Of a DNA stretch of 64,000 nucleotides, positions 10,333-19,333 are shown in pieces. The position numbers were made by a program, and so were the translations under genes. A model generated the notes under the pieces. The model saw only the letters and a program-made list of their open reading frames with translations. It was not told where the DNA came from and made no database searches. The stretch comes from JACPYM01 sp031423495 (lineage in GTDB: Bacteria > Acidobacteriota > Blastocatellia > RBC074): NCBI GenBank assembly GCA_031423495.1, contig JANPFP010000073.1, forward strand, positions 1-64,000, read 5' to 3'. Each line of letters opens with the position of its first letter. Position 1 is the stretch's first letter.

Positions 10333-11619
10333 ATGAAGACACTTTTTACTGGCGGCCTTTTCGCCTTGCTGATGCTTGGCTCAAGCGCGTTGACTGCGCA
10401 CGCGCAAAAACTTTCCGCTGGCGAACAAAAAATCGCTGCTTACATTGACGCGCACGCCGCCGAACTCGCGCCGCTGCTCGAAAAGATCGTCAACATCGAA
10501 GCGCCTACGCAAAACGTAGCGGGCGTCAAAGCCGTCGGGGCCATCTATCGCGCCGAATTCGACCAGCTTGGCCTCACGACCAAGTGGATTGAGATGCCCG
10601 CCGAGATGAAACGCGCAGGCCATCTGGTAGCTGAAACCGCTAATGGCATTAAAGGCAAGCGCGTATTGCTGCTCGGCCACGTGGACACCGTCTTGAGCGG
10701 CGAGCGATTTCGGCTGGAAGGCCAGCGCGCTTACGGCACGGGTACGTCGGATATGCAGATGGGCAATCTCGTGATGCTTTACGCGCTCAAGGCGCTGCAC
10801 GCGAGTGGCTTGCTGAAAGATACGCGCATCGCCGTAATGCTCACCGGCGACGAAGAAGCGCACGGCAGACCTGACGCGATCAGTCGCGGCGATATGGTCG
10901 CTTACGCCAAACGCTCCGACCTCGCCTTGAGTTTTGAAGGTTCCATCGCCAACACCGCCACCGTAGGCCGTCGCGGTTCCAGTTCGTGGACCCTCGAAAT
11001 CACCGGCGTGACCGGACATTCGTCGCGCATCTTTGGCCCGCAATTCGGCGGTGGCGCAATCTTTGAGGCCGCGCGCATCCTGAATCAGTTTTATGAAACG
11101 CTGCATAACGAAAAGTATCTGACCTTCAACCCCAGCGTGATCGCGGGCGGCAGCAGCGACGTGAAAATGAACGGCGCGACTGGCACGGCGACGGGCAAGA
11201 CGAACGTGGTTGCCGACAAAGCCATCGTCAAAGGCGATTTGCGCTTTATCAGCGAAGCGCAAAAAGAATCCGCGCGAACGAAGATGCGTGAGATCGTCGC
11301 TAAACATTTGCCCAAGACCGATGCCAAAATCACTTTTGAAGACGGTATCCCCGCGATGACACCGGTGCCTGCCAACGACGCACTGCTCGCACAATTGAGC
11401 CAAGTCAGCGAAGACCTCAGCTTCGGCAAAATGACTGCGCTCGACCCCGGCGAACGCGGCGCAGGCGACATCGCTTTCATCTCGCACCTGCTGCCTGCGC
11501 TCGACGGACTCGGCGGCAAGGGCGGCAATTCGCACGCGCCCGGCGAATGGGGCGAATTGGATTCGACGCCGATGTTGATTAAGCGGACGGCGGTGTTGTT
11601 GTATCGGCTGACCCGCTAA
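10333..11619 (+). CDS. Secreted M20-family metallopeptidase (glutamate carboxypeptidase-like)
   Basis: A zinc peptidase of the M20 family exported by a signal peptide (hydrophobic core, then LTAHAQ). Metal and catalytic motifs in order are LLLGHVDTV (His and catalytic Asp), GTGTSDMQMGN (bridging Asp) and LTGDEEAHG (general-base Glu and metal Glu), followed by a dimerisation domain with SVIAGGSSDVKMNG and a late His in NSHAPGEWGE. The pattern fits carboxypeptidase G2-like enzymes. The ATG at 10333 is preferred over the in-frame ATG at 10318 because AAAAGGAAAC lies directly before it. The natural substrate is unknown. Confidence 0.9.
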   Translation: MKTLFTGGLFALLMLGSSALTAHAQKLSAGEQKIAAYIDAHAAELAPLLEKIVNIEAPTQNVAGVKAVGAIYRAEFDQLGLTTKWIEMPAEMKRAGHLVAETANGIKGKRVLLLGHVDTVLSGERFRLEGQRAYGTGTSDMQMGNLVMLYALKALHASGLLKDTRIAVMLTGDEEAHGRPDAISRGDMVAYAKRSDLALSFEGSIANTATVGRRGSSSWTLEITGVTGHSSRIFGPQFGGGAIFEAARILNQFYETLHNEKYLTFNPSVIAGGSSDVKMNGATGTATGKTNVVADKAIVKGDLRFISEAQKESARTKMREIVAKHLPKTDAKITFEDGIPAMTPVPANDALLAQLSQVSEDLSFGKMTALDPGERGAGDIAFISHLLPALDGLGGKGGNSHAPGEWGELDSTPMLIKRTAVLLYRLTR

Positions 11620-11742
11620 TACGAGATTGTTCATTGAGGGTGTTGCTGGTGCGCATACAGAGCTTCGGCTATCGTAGTGCTACACAACGCAAATCCAATT
11701 GCAATCAACCCGTCAACTCAAAAACCTGTGAGGAATGCTGCG

Positions 11743-14367
11743 ATGATTACTCGTCAAATGAGCGCCCTTTGTTTAGTCGTATTGTTATTCGCCAACCCGA
11801 TTTCCGTCCTTCCCCAAGCTGCCGCGCCTGCGCGCCAGACGCCGAGCAAAACCGCGCAAGGTACGTTGCTGCCTAACGGTTGGACGCTTACGCCCGCTGG
11901 CACGCAACTCGGCGTAAGTGATTTGCCGATGAATATGGAACTCAGCCGCGATGGGCGCTGGATGCTCGTTACGACCAACGGCAACGGCGATCAAACCGTA
12001 GAGATTATTGATCTGGTCGCGCAAAAGAGCGTGCAAACCGTTACGGTCAAAAAGTCGTGGTTGGGTTTGGCGTTCGCGCCGGACGGCAAGCGGTTCTTTG
12101 TGTCAGGCGGCGATGACAACGAAGTGCTGATCTTCGATTTTGCCAACGGCAAAGCCACTGAAGCAGGCAAGCTGAATTTAGGCAGCGACAGTTATCACGC
12201 GCTCGATGAACGCCAACGCACCGCCGCGCGACGTGATGGACGCGGTGAATACGCTTTTCCTTCGGGCATTGCGGCTTCGCCGAATGGCAAGTGGTTGTAT
12301 GTCGCCGAAAACCTCTCGAACAAAGTCGCGGTCATTGATCTCGCCACCAAAAAGGTCGTCACCAAAATCGAAGTCGGCGAATACCCTTACGATTGCACGA
12401 TCACCGCTGATGGCAAGCGCGTGTATGTCAGCAATTGGGGCGCGCGCAGCGTCGCCGTGATTGATACCGCGACGAACAAAGTCATCGGCACGATTGCGAC
12501 GGGCGATCATCCGAACGATCTGGAACTGACGCGCAACGGCAAGCTGCTTTATGTGGCGAACGCCAACAGCAATACGGTTTCGGTGATTGACACTGCCGCG
12601 ATGAAAGAGATCGAAGCCATCTCGACCGCGTTGCATCCGAAATCGCCAGCGGGCAGCACGCCGAATGCGGTCGCGCTTTCTCCCAACGAAAAGACGCTTT
12701 ACATCGCCAACGCCGACAACAATAACGTAGCCATCGCCGACATCAGTCAGCGCGGCGCGAGCAAGATCAAAGGTTTCGTGCCGACAGGTTGGTATCCGAC
12801 CAGCGTACGCGCGAGCCGCGACGGCAAACGCATTTTCGTCGCCAACGGCAAAGGCACAGTGTCTTCCGCCAATCCGAAAGGGCCGCAACCGGTGGCCGGA
12901 CGATCACGCGCTGAGAGCAAAGACGTGCAATACATCGGCAGCTTGCTGAAAGGTTCGATTGCGTTGATTGACGTGCCGGGTGCGACGCAACTGGCGGCTT
13001 ATACCAAAAGCACGTATGCAAATTCGCCTTACACCGACGAATTGCTGCAAGCGGCGCGCGCTCCCAAGACGGGAACCGCCATCCCGGTGCGCGTAGGTGA
13101 CAAGTCGCCCATCAAGCATGTGATTTACATCATCAAAGAGAACCGCACTTACGATCAGGTGTTGGGCGACGTGAAAGAAGGCAACGGCGATGCGAACCTT
13201 TGTTTGTTTGGCGAAGACGTGACGCCCAACCAACACGCACTGGCGCGCGAGTTCGTCTTGCTCGATAACTTTTACGTAGACGCAGAGGTTTCCGCCGACG
13301 GACACAGCTGGTCTATGGCGGCGTATGCAACTGATTACGTAGAGAAGACTTGGCCGACAAATTATTCCAGTCGCGGTCGCACTTACGATTACGAAGGCAG
13401 CAAGAAAATCGCGCGTCCGACCAAAGGTTACATTTGGGATCATTGCAAAGCGGCGGGCGTGACCTATCGCAGCTACGGCGAATTCATCGGTGTACGCGAT
13501 GTCAAAATCGGCGGCGGTGGCGGAGCCGAAGCGACCGAAGCTGCCCGCAAAGCACAACGCGAAAATTACACCGAAGAAGAAGCCTTGCTCGGCAATTTCA
13601 GTCCGACATTTCCTTCCTACAATCTTTCCATCTCAGACAACACTCGCGTAGACCGTTGGCTCGAAGAGTTTCGCGCTTACGAACAGAACGGCAAGCTGCC
13701 ACAATTTCAGATCGTGCGTCTCGGCAACGATCACACCGAAGGCACGCGCCCCGGCGCGCTCACGCCGCGCGCGCACGTAGCTGAAAACGACCTCGCCGTC
13801 GGTCGCCTCGTCGAAGCCGTCACCAACAGCAAGCATTGGGCCGACACGGCGATTTTCATTCTCGAAGACGACGCCCAGAACGGCCCCGATCACGTAGACG
13901 CGCATCGCTCGCCCGCTTTCGTCATCAGTGCATACACCAAACGCAAGTTCGTTGATTCCACGATGTATACGACCTCGGGCATGTTGCGTACGATGGAATT
14001 AATCTTGGGCATTCCGCCGATGAGCCAATACGACGCGGCGGCGACGCCGATGTTCAACTGCTTTACCGATAAGGCTGACCTGACGCCGTTCAAACATCTG
14101 CCGGCCAGAATTGATTTGACTGAAAAGAACACTTCGCGCTCGCCCGGCGCACAGCAATCGGCCAAGTGGGATTTCAGCAAAGAAGACACGCTGCCCGACA
14201 TCCCTTTCAACGAAGTCATCTGGAAATCAGTCAAAGGCGCTGACTCGCCGATGCCTGCGCCCGTACGTAGTGCGTTCGTGCGCGTGATCGAAGACGGTGA
14301 TGATGATGACGAAGGAGAAGAAGCACGCGAACGCGCTGCACGCCGCAAAGCTGTGCGACGACGTTGA
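11743..14367 (+). CDS. Exported YVTN beta-propeller fused to a phosphoesterase domain
   Basis: An exported two-domain protein of about 874 residues. After a signal peptide (SALCLVVLLFANPISVLPQA) come six or seven YVTN-type blades, for example WLYVAENLSNKVAVIDLAT, RVYVSNWGARSVAVIDTAT and LLYVANANSNTVSVIDTAA. From about residue 435 a phosphoesterase domain of the alkaline-phosphatase/phospholipase C-like superfamily begins (IKHVIYIIKENRTYDQVLGD, DNFYVDAEVSADGHSW, FILEDDAQNGPDHVDAHR). The C-terminus is a run of acidic residues followed by Arg/Lys. The ATG at 11743 follows GAGGAA and gives a clean signal peptide; upstream in-frame codons do not. The substrate is unknown. Confidence 0.9.
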   Translation: MITRQMSALCLVVLLFANPISVLPQAAAPARQTPSKTAQGTLLPNGWTLTPAGTQLGVSDLPMNMELSRDGRWMLVTTNGNGDQTVEIIDLVAQKSVQTVTVKKSWLGLAFAPDGKRFFVSGGDDNEVLIFDFANGKATEAGKLNLGSDSYHALDERQRTAARRDGRGEYAFPSGIAASPNGKWLYVAENLSNKVAVIDLATKKVVTKIEVGEYPYDCTITADGKRVYVSNWGARSVAVIDTATNKVIGTIATGDHPNDLELTRNGKLLYVANANSNTVSVIDTAAMKEIEAISTALHPKSPAGSTPNAVALSPNEKTLYIANADNNNVAIADISQRGASKIKGFVPTGWYPTSVRASRDGKRIFVANGKGTVSSANPKGPQPVAGRSRAESKDVQYIGSLLKGSIALIDVPGATQLAAYTKSTYANSPYTDELLQAARAPKTGTAIPVRVGDKSPIKHVIYIIKENRTYDQVLGDVKEGNGDANLCLFGEDVTPNQHALAREFVLLDNFYVDAEVSADGHSWSMAAYATDYVEKTWPTNYSSRGRTYDYEGSKKIARPTKGYIWDHCKAAGVTYRSYGEFIGVRDVKIGGGGGAEATEAARKAQRENYTEEEALLGNFSPTFPSYNLSISDNTRVDRWLEEFRAYEQNGKLPQFQIVRLGNDHTEGTRPGALTPRAHVAENDLAVGRLVEAVTNSKHWADTAIFILEDDAQNGPDHVDAHRSPAFVISAYTKRKFVDSTMYTTSGMLRTMELILGIPPMSQYDAAATPMFNCFTDKADLTPFKHLPARIDLTEKNTSRSPGAQQSAKWDFSKEDTLPDIPFNEVIWKSVKGADSPMPAPVRSAFVRVIEDGDDDDEGEEARERAARRKAVRRR

Positions 14368-14470
14368 ACTGCACGCAAAATATGCAGCTTGACGCTGGTC
14401 TTGAGCGGGAACTAGACTCGCATTCGCTCCAAACCTTCCAACTCGGTTTGCGGAGAAGAAACCAGACACC

Positions 14471-14508
14471 ACGGCTCAAGGCAGTATTTGACGAGCCGTT
14501 ATTTTTTG
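14471..14508 (+). terminator. Probable terminator after the propeller-phosphoesterase gene
   Basis: A 7-bp stem ACGGCTC/GAGCCGT (14471-14477 with 14493-14499) is followed directly by TATTTTTT. It lies 104 bases after the stop codon. The stem is short and the loop long, so confidence is moderate. Confidence 0.5.
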
Positions 14509-14632
14509 GACTTTGACGCGCGGCATCGCCGCCTGACTTGCAAGGGCTTTTGCATGGAGCCGTTCATAGCCCACGATCTGTTAGGCGTCACGCGTGCCGC
14601 GTCGTCATCAGCACCGAGGAGAGTTATCCCTT

Positions 14633-16321
14633 ATGAAATACCGAATGTTTAATGCAGCAATCGTGCGTTCGCTCGTGATGAGCCTTGCGTTCGGCTTGTG
14701 CGCGCCGTCGTTGACGGCTTTTGCGCAAGACGACAAGCAAGAGAAAAAACGCCAGAAAGAACAAAAAGACCGCCAGAAAAAGGCGGAGGCAGAAACCGTC
14801 AACAGCGTATATAAACGCTGGCTCGACGAAGACGTACGCTGGATCATCACCGACGAAGAGCGCAAGACTTTCAAAACGCTCAAGACCGATGACGAACGCG
14901 AACAGTTCATCGAACAATTCTGGTTGCGCCGCGATCCCGACCCTGACACCGACTCGAACGAGTACCGTGAGGAGTATTACCAGCGCATTGCTTATGCGAA
15001 CGAAAAGTTCACGAGCGGCATCCCTGGTTGGAAGACTGACCGCGGACGTATTTACATCATGTTCGGCAAGGCCGATCAGGTTGAATCGCATCCTTCGGGC
15101 GGCAGTTATGATCGCCCCACGTGGGAAGGTGGCGGCACAACTTCGACTTATCCGTTCGAGATTTGGTGGTATCGCTACGTTGAAGGCGTAGGCTCTGACG
15201 TAGAAATCGAATTCGTTGACCCGTCGGGTTCGGGCGAATATCGCATCGCGCGCAACGCGAACGAAAAGGATGCGCTGCTTTACACGCCAAACGCCGGGTT
15301 GACGTTGGCCGAGCAGTTAGGGCTGTCCTCCAAAGCCGACCGCATCGCCTTTGGCGGCATCGGCGGTGGTAACGGCGGACAAGGCGGACAACAGATGTTC
15401 GGCCAGCGTGCCAAAGACCAACCGTTTGAAAAGCTTGATTTGCTGGCACGTTTGTCGCGTCCACCCAAAGTGAAATTCAGCGACTTGGCGGCCTTGGGCG
15501 AATCTGAATTGCCTAAAGCCAGCTTCGATATTTTAACGGCAGGCTTGGTCATCAACTGTTTGCGCGTAACCGAAACCTCGGTGCTGACTTCGTTCACCGT
15601 GCAGATGGATAATCAGGATTTGGTTTATAAAGATTCGGGCGGCATTCAACAGGCAGCGGCGAACATTTACGCGAAAATCACCGCTGTGTCAGGCCGTCGC
15701 GCCGGTTTGTTTGAAGACGTAGTGACTTCGAGTTATGTGCCCGAAGCGTTAGAACAAGGCCAGCAGCAGAAGTCGGCTTATCAGAAAAACGTCGTATTGC
15801 CGCCGGGCAATTACAAGATTGATCTGGTCGTACGCGATGTGAACAGCGGCAAGACGGGCATCATCAAACAGGGTTTCGTCGTGCCGCGATATAACGAAGC
15901 CGAGTTGTCGCACTCGACCATGATTCTGGCTTCGCGCATTGAACCGCTCAACGGCAAATTGCCTACGGGACAATTCACGTTGGGTACGTTGAAGATCATT
16001 CCGAATGCTTCAGCGGAGTTCAAAAAAGACCAGCCGCTCGGTATTTACATGCAGGTTTATAACGTGCAGGTAGACCAAGCGACCTTACGTCCCAGCGTGG
16101 ACATTGAATACATCGTCTCGAAGGGCGGCAAAGACATTGCGCGCATCAAGGAAGACGGCAAGAACAGTTTGAGTACGATCAACAGCCAGCAGATTACGTT
16201 GGCGCGTACGTTGGCGCTCAAAGATTACGAGACGGGCTTCTATGACGTATCGGTCAAAATTACTGACAACGTCGCAGGCAAGACGATCATTACGCCGAAA
16301 GATACGTTTCAGGTGAAATAG
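14633..16321 (+). CDS. Exported GWxTD-domain protein
   Basis: A secreted protein of about 562 residues. A signal peptide (LVMSLAFGLCAPSLTAFAQ) is followed by a highly charged Lys/Glu/Gln segment, then the GWxTD domain with its signature IPGWKTDRGRIYIMFGKADQ near residue 135 and a conserved FEIWWYRY. A long beta-rich C-terminal half follows, with a Gly-rich linker (GGIGGGNGGQGGQQ). GWxTD proteins are widespread in Acidobacteriota and Bacteroidota and have no established biochemical function. The ATG at 14633 follows GAGGAGAG; an upstream GTG at 14594 would hide the signal peptide. A strong hairpin follows the stop. Confidence 0.9.
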   Translation: MKYRMFNAAIVRSLVMSLAFGLCAPSLTAFAQDDKQEKKRQKEQKDRQKKAEAETVNSVYKRWLDEDVRWIITDEERKTFKTLKTDDEREQFIEQFWLRRDPDPDTDSNEYREEYYQRIAYANEKFTSGIPGWKTDRGRIYIMFGKADQVESHPSGGSYDRPTWEGGGTTSTYPFEIWWYRYVEGVGSDVEIEFVDPSGSGEYRIARNANEKDALLYTPNAGLTLAEQLGLSSKADRIAFGGIGGGNGGQGGQQMFGQRAKDQPFEKLDLLARLSRPPKVKFSDLAALGESELPKASFDILTAGLVINCLRVTETSVLTSFTVQMDNQDLVYKDSGGIQQAAANIYAKITAVSGRRAGLFEDVVTSSYVPEALEQGQQQKSAYQKNVVLPPGNYKIDLVVRDVNSGKTGIIKQGFVVPRYNEAELSHSTMILASRIEPLNGKLPTGQFTLGTLKIIPNASAEFKKDQPLGIYMQVYNVQVDQATLRPSVDIEYIVSKGGKDIARIKEDGKNSLSTINSQQITLARTLALKDYETGFYDVSVKITDNVAGKTIITPKDTFQVK

Positions 16322-16337
16322 ACTTTTGGCGCAACGC

Positions 16338-16390
16338 AAAAAACGACAGCGGATACGAACTCAACAAGTTCGTATCCGCTGTCGTTTTTT
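16338..16390. terminator. Strong bidirectional terminator hairpin
   Basis: A perfect 23-bp inverted repeat (16338-16360 with 16368-16390) around a 7-nt loop begins with an A-run and ends with a T-run. It can therefore end transcription of the GWxTD gene (plus) and of the small membrane protein gene (minus) that converges on it. Confidence 0.9.
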
Positions 16391-16421
16391 GGTGTTTGCA
16401 TTGGTGGCGGGAAAGAATCAA

Positions 16422-16640
16422 TCAGGCCGTTGGCCAATAAGGTTGTTGCGCCTTGGCGTATTGATAAGCCGTGTAAGCCGCAATGAAATGGCAGACCCAA
16501 CCGAGCAAGCCGCCTGAACCGATCCAAAAACCGGGCGTGATAATCAGCCAGAAAAGGCCGCGCAAAAACTTGCCGTTATAAATCTGACCGACGCCGGGAA
16601 TGATAAAACTCAACAAACCAGCCGTATTCGGATTACTCAT
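16422..16640 (-). CDS. Small two-helix membrane protein (TM2-like)
   Basis: A 72-residue protein with GLLSFIIPGVGQIYNGKF, a Gly-Gln-Tyr-Asn turn and two hydrophobic helices, which resembles TM2-domain and related small membrane proteins. I place the start at the ATG at 16640, which follows AAGGAGG, rather than at the upstream ATG at 16712. The C-terminus is Tyr/Gln-rich. Function is unknown. It lies downstream of priA on the same strand, but in the order transcribed priA ends after this gene's start, so this is a separate short unit. Confidence 0.75.
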   Translation of the reverse strand: MSNPNTAGLLSFIIPGVGQIYNGKFLRGLFWLIITPGFWIGSGGLLGWVCHFIAAYTAYQYAKAQQPYWPTA

Positions 16641-16733
16641 CGTTTTGCAAACCTCCTTGCGGATGACGATACGAAAACGGAGGGCGGCAAAGTTCGCAGA
16701 TTCCATCTTCACAGATTTTATTGGGTCAGCACC

Positions 16734-19208
16734 TCACATCATATTCACCGGATCAACTTCGATATTCACCATGCGCAAATCGAAACCGCTTTCTTTAACG
16801 GCGAGCATCGCGGCGTCGAGGGCTTCGCGCGCCTGGCGGCGATAGCGCGTTTTGATGAGTACCTGCAAACGATGTTCGCCTTTCAAGCGCGCGAGCGGAG
16901 CAGGCGCAGGGCCAAGTACGCGCAAGACGTTTTCGGCGTCGGCTTCTTTGATGAGGCGCGCGAGTTCGGCGGCGACGGTTGAAGCCTTCGTGAAATCTTC
17001 GTGATGAATCAGCACGTTGATGAGCGCGACGAAAGGCGGATAGCGCATCTCGCGGCGAAAGCCGATTTCGTGGTTATAAAACTTTTCGTAATTCTGGGTT
17101 TGCGCGAATTCCAGCGCGTAATGTTCGGTGTGGTAACTCTGAATGATTACGCGACCGGGCTTGTTGCCGCGTCCGGCGCGACCTGCGACTTGCGTGAGCA
17201 ATTGAAAGGTACGCTCGGCGGCGCGAAAGTCAGGCATGCTCAAACTGGCGTCAACCGAAATGACGCAGACTAGCGTGACGTTATGAAAGTCGTGGCCTTT
17301 GGCAATCATTTGCGTACCGACCATGAGATCAATGTCGCCAGCGGCGAATTCGTTCAGCAGCTTTTCAAACGAGCCGCGTCGTCGCGTCGTGTCGCGGTCA
17401 AAGCGCGAAATGTTCATCGCAGGGAACTCGGCTTTGAGCAGGCTCTCGATTTGCTCTGTGCCTTCGCCGACGAAGGCGATGAACGGCCCCTGGCATTCGG
17501 GACAGGCGCGCGGCACGCGTTCTTGATGGCCGCAGTAATGACAGATCAAACGCGCTTCGGCTTTGTGATAGGTGAGCGATACGTCGCAATTGACGCAATG
17601 CGGCGTATGCCCACAGGCGCGGCACAGCGCGAACGATGAGAAGCCGCGCCGATTGAGCAAGACCAGCGTCTGTTCGCCGCGCGCGAAGTTCTCAGCAATC
17701 GCGGCTTTCATTTCGTCAGAAAAAAGCTGTTGCTTGCCGTGGCGCGCAAAGACTTCGCGCATGTCTACGATCTCGACCGCCGCGAGTGCGCGTCCGCCGA
17801 TGCGTTCGTTGAGTTGCACGTAAGTGTATTTGCTCGCGGGCTGATGCGTATTGGGTTGCGCGTTGTGAAACGATTCGAGCGAAGGCGTCGCCGAGCCGAG
17901 AATGATGATCGCGTTGGCTTTGAGCGCGCGCATAATCGCAGTGTCGCGCGCGTGGTAACGCGGCGATTCGTCCTGTTTATAAGTCGCCTCGTGTTCTTCA
18001 TCCACGACGATGAGGCCGAGGTTCTCGAGCGGCGCGAAAATACCAGAACGCGCGCCGATACAGACGCGCGCTTCGCCGGTACGCAAGCGATTCCATTCGT
18101 CGAGGCGTTCGCCTTCTGACAAAGACGAATGCAGGATGGCTACGGCATCGCCGAAAGTCTGGCGCAAGCGGCGCGCGAACATCGGCGTGAGGGCAATTTC
18201 AGGTACGAGCATCAACGCCGTCTTGCCGCGTTTGACCGTCTCAGCCATCGCGCGAATATAGATTTCCGTCTTGCCCGAACCCGTCACGCCGTGCAGCAAA
18301 AAGGCGTGATAAGCGTCGCCTTGCAACTTCTCGGCAATCGCATCAAGCGCGGTTTGTTGCGGCGCGGTCAGTTGCAACGAATCGGCGTCAGTGTTGAAGC
18401 CGGGCACTTTCGCCAGCGGATCACGGCGCACTTGCCGCGTAAAAATTTCGAGATAGGCGCGCTTTTCGAGCGTACGCAACACCGAAGCACTCACGTTGGC
18501 TTGTTCGATAAGTTGCGCATGGCTGAGTGATTCAGCTTGCAACAATTCAATGACGCGCTGTTGCGTGTCGTTGAGCGGCTTGTCTTTTTCGTCGGGCGCG
18601 CGTTCGAGCAAGCGGACGGCTTGCTGAGTTTTGGGTTTGACGGTCGCGTCTTGCATGCGGCGCGCGACAGTTAAGTAACCTTCCTTTTCGAGTTCACGAA
18701 TGACGGCGGAGGCTTTGGGCTTTTTGAACAGCTTCACGAGTTCGCGCGAATTCATCGGGCTTTCTTCATCAAGCAAGCGCAGCGTTTGCGCTTTGGTTGA
18801 AGCCGCGCGTTTAGCGTAAGTCGTCGTCAAGGCTTCGCGTCCGGCGGGCGTGATGCTCAAGAACGATTCGGCTTCGGCGTTGATGCCCGCAGGCAAACAG
18901 GCTTTCAACACTTCACCCCATGGAGCGTAGTAATAATCGGCAATCCAGTGACTGAGTTCGAGCAGTTCAGCGGTGATGAGCGGTTCGGTGTCGAAAAGTT
19001 CTTCTACTGGTTTGACCTCGTAAGTGGCTTCATCCTGTCCGGCGGCGGCGAGGGATTCGTGAATGGCTACGATGTATGCGGTGAGCAACTGCTTGCCGAA
19101 AGGGACGAGTACGCGCGCGCCGGGTTGCGCTTGCGCGGCGAAACTTTCCGGCAAGGCGTAAGTGAATGTCTGAAAGACGTAAAGCGGAATGGCAACTTCA
19201 GCGTACAT
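16734..19208 (-). CDS. priA: Primosomal protein N' (PriA helicase)
   Basis: A superfamily 2 DNA helicase that restarts collapsed replication forks by loading the replicative helicase. It has the 3'-DNA-binding N-terminal domain (YAEVAIPLYVFQTFTYALPE, PGARVLVPFG), Walker A HGVTGSGKTEIY, DEEH box VVDEEHEATYKQDE and GSATPS. The zinc-binding cysteine array CRACGHTPHCVNCDVSLTYH...CHYCGHQ...CPEC is complete. Motifs GTQMIAKGHDF and QVAGRAGRG are present. The start is set at the ATG at 19208, which yields 824 residues and the expected N-terminus. The frame continues upstream only through a heptamer tandem repeat that would add SLFTFHF repeats. Confidence 0.95.
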   Translation of the reverse strand: MYAEVAIPLYVFQTFTYALPESFAAQAQPGARVLVPFGKQLLTAYIVAIHESLAAAGQDEATYEVKPVEELFDTEPLITAELLELSHWIADYYYAPWGEVLKACLPAGINAEAESFLSITPAGREALTTTYAKRAASTKAQTLRLLDEESPMNSRELVKLFKKPKASAVIRELEKEGYLTVARRMQDATVKPKTQQAVRLLERAPDEKDKPLNDTQQRVIELLQAESLSHAQLIEQANVSASVLRTLEKRAYLEIFTRQVRRDPLAKVPGFNTDADSLQLTAPQQTALDAIAEKLQGDAYHAFLLHGVTGSGKTEIYIRAMAETVKRGKTALMLVPEIALTPMFARRLRQTFGDAVAILHSSLSEGERLDEWNRLRTGEARVCIGARSGIFAPLENLGLIVVDEEHEATYKQDESPRYHARDTAIMRALKANAIIILGSATPSLESFHNAQPNTHQPASKYTYVQLNERIGGRALAAVEIVDMREVFARHGKQQLFSDEMKAAIAENFARGEQTLVLLNRRGFSSFALCRACGHTPHCVNCDVSLTYHKAEARLICHYCGHQERVPRACPECQGPFIAFVGEGTEQIESLLKAEFPAMNISRFDRDTTRRRGSFEKLLNEFAAGDIDLMVGTQMIAKGHDFHNVTLVCVISVDASLSMPDFRAAERTFQLLTQVAGRAGRGNKPGRVIIQSYHTEHYALEFAQTQNYEKFYNHEIGFRREMRYPPFVALINVLIHHEDFTKASTVAAELARLIKEADAENVLRVLGPAPAPLARLKGEHRLQVLIKTRYRRQAREALDAAMLAVKESGFDLRMVNIEVDPVNMM

Positions 19209-19210
19209 AC

Positions 19211-19284
19211 AAAGTGAAAAGTGAAAAGTGAAAAGTGAAAAGTGAAAAGTGAAAAGTGAAAAGTGAAAAGTGAAAAGTGAAAAG
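19211..19284. repeat. Heptanucleotide tandem repeat (GTGAAAA), about 10.5 copies
   Basis: Perfect 7-bp units run from 19211 to 19284, directly upstream of the priA start codon. About 20 bases farther on (19303-19326) a short inverted version of the same motif (ACTTTTCAC units) occurs, so the tract could fold back on itself. The same unit occurs twice at 30550-30565. Confidence 0.95.
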
Positions 19285-19333
19285 CAATCCGAGCCAACGG
19301 AGTACTTTTCACCTTTCACTTTTCACTGAAGCG

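Noticed and set aside
10381..11634. 417-codon open frame antisense to the M20 peptidase gene
   Set aside because: It mirrors the codon bias of the real gene, is low-complexity and Arg-rich, and has no ribosome site or family motif.
19209..19319. N-terminal extension of PriA with SLFTFHF repeats
   Set aside because: It is only the translation of the GTGAAAA tract; the conserved PriA N-terminus begins at the ATG at 19208.
19211..19326. CRISPR-like array at the GTGAAAA tract
   Set aside because: Units are 7 bp with no spacers and no cas genes are in the window.
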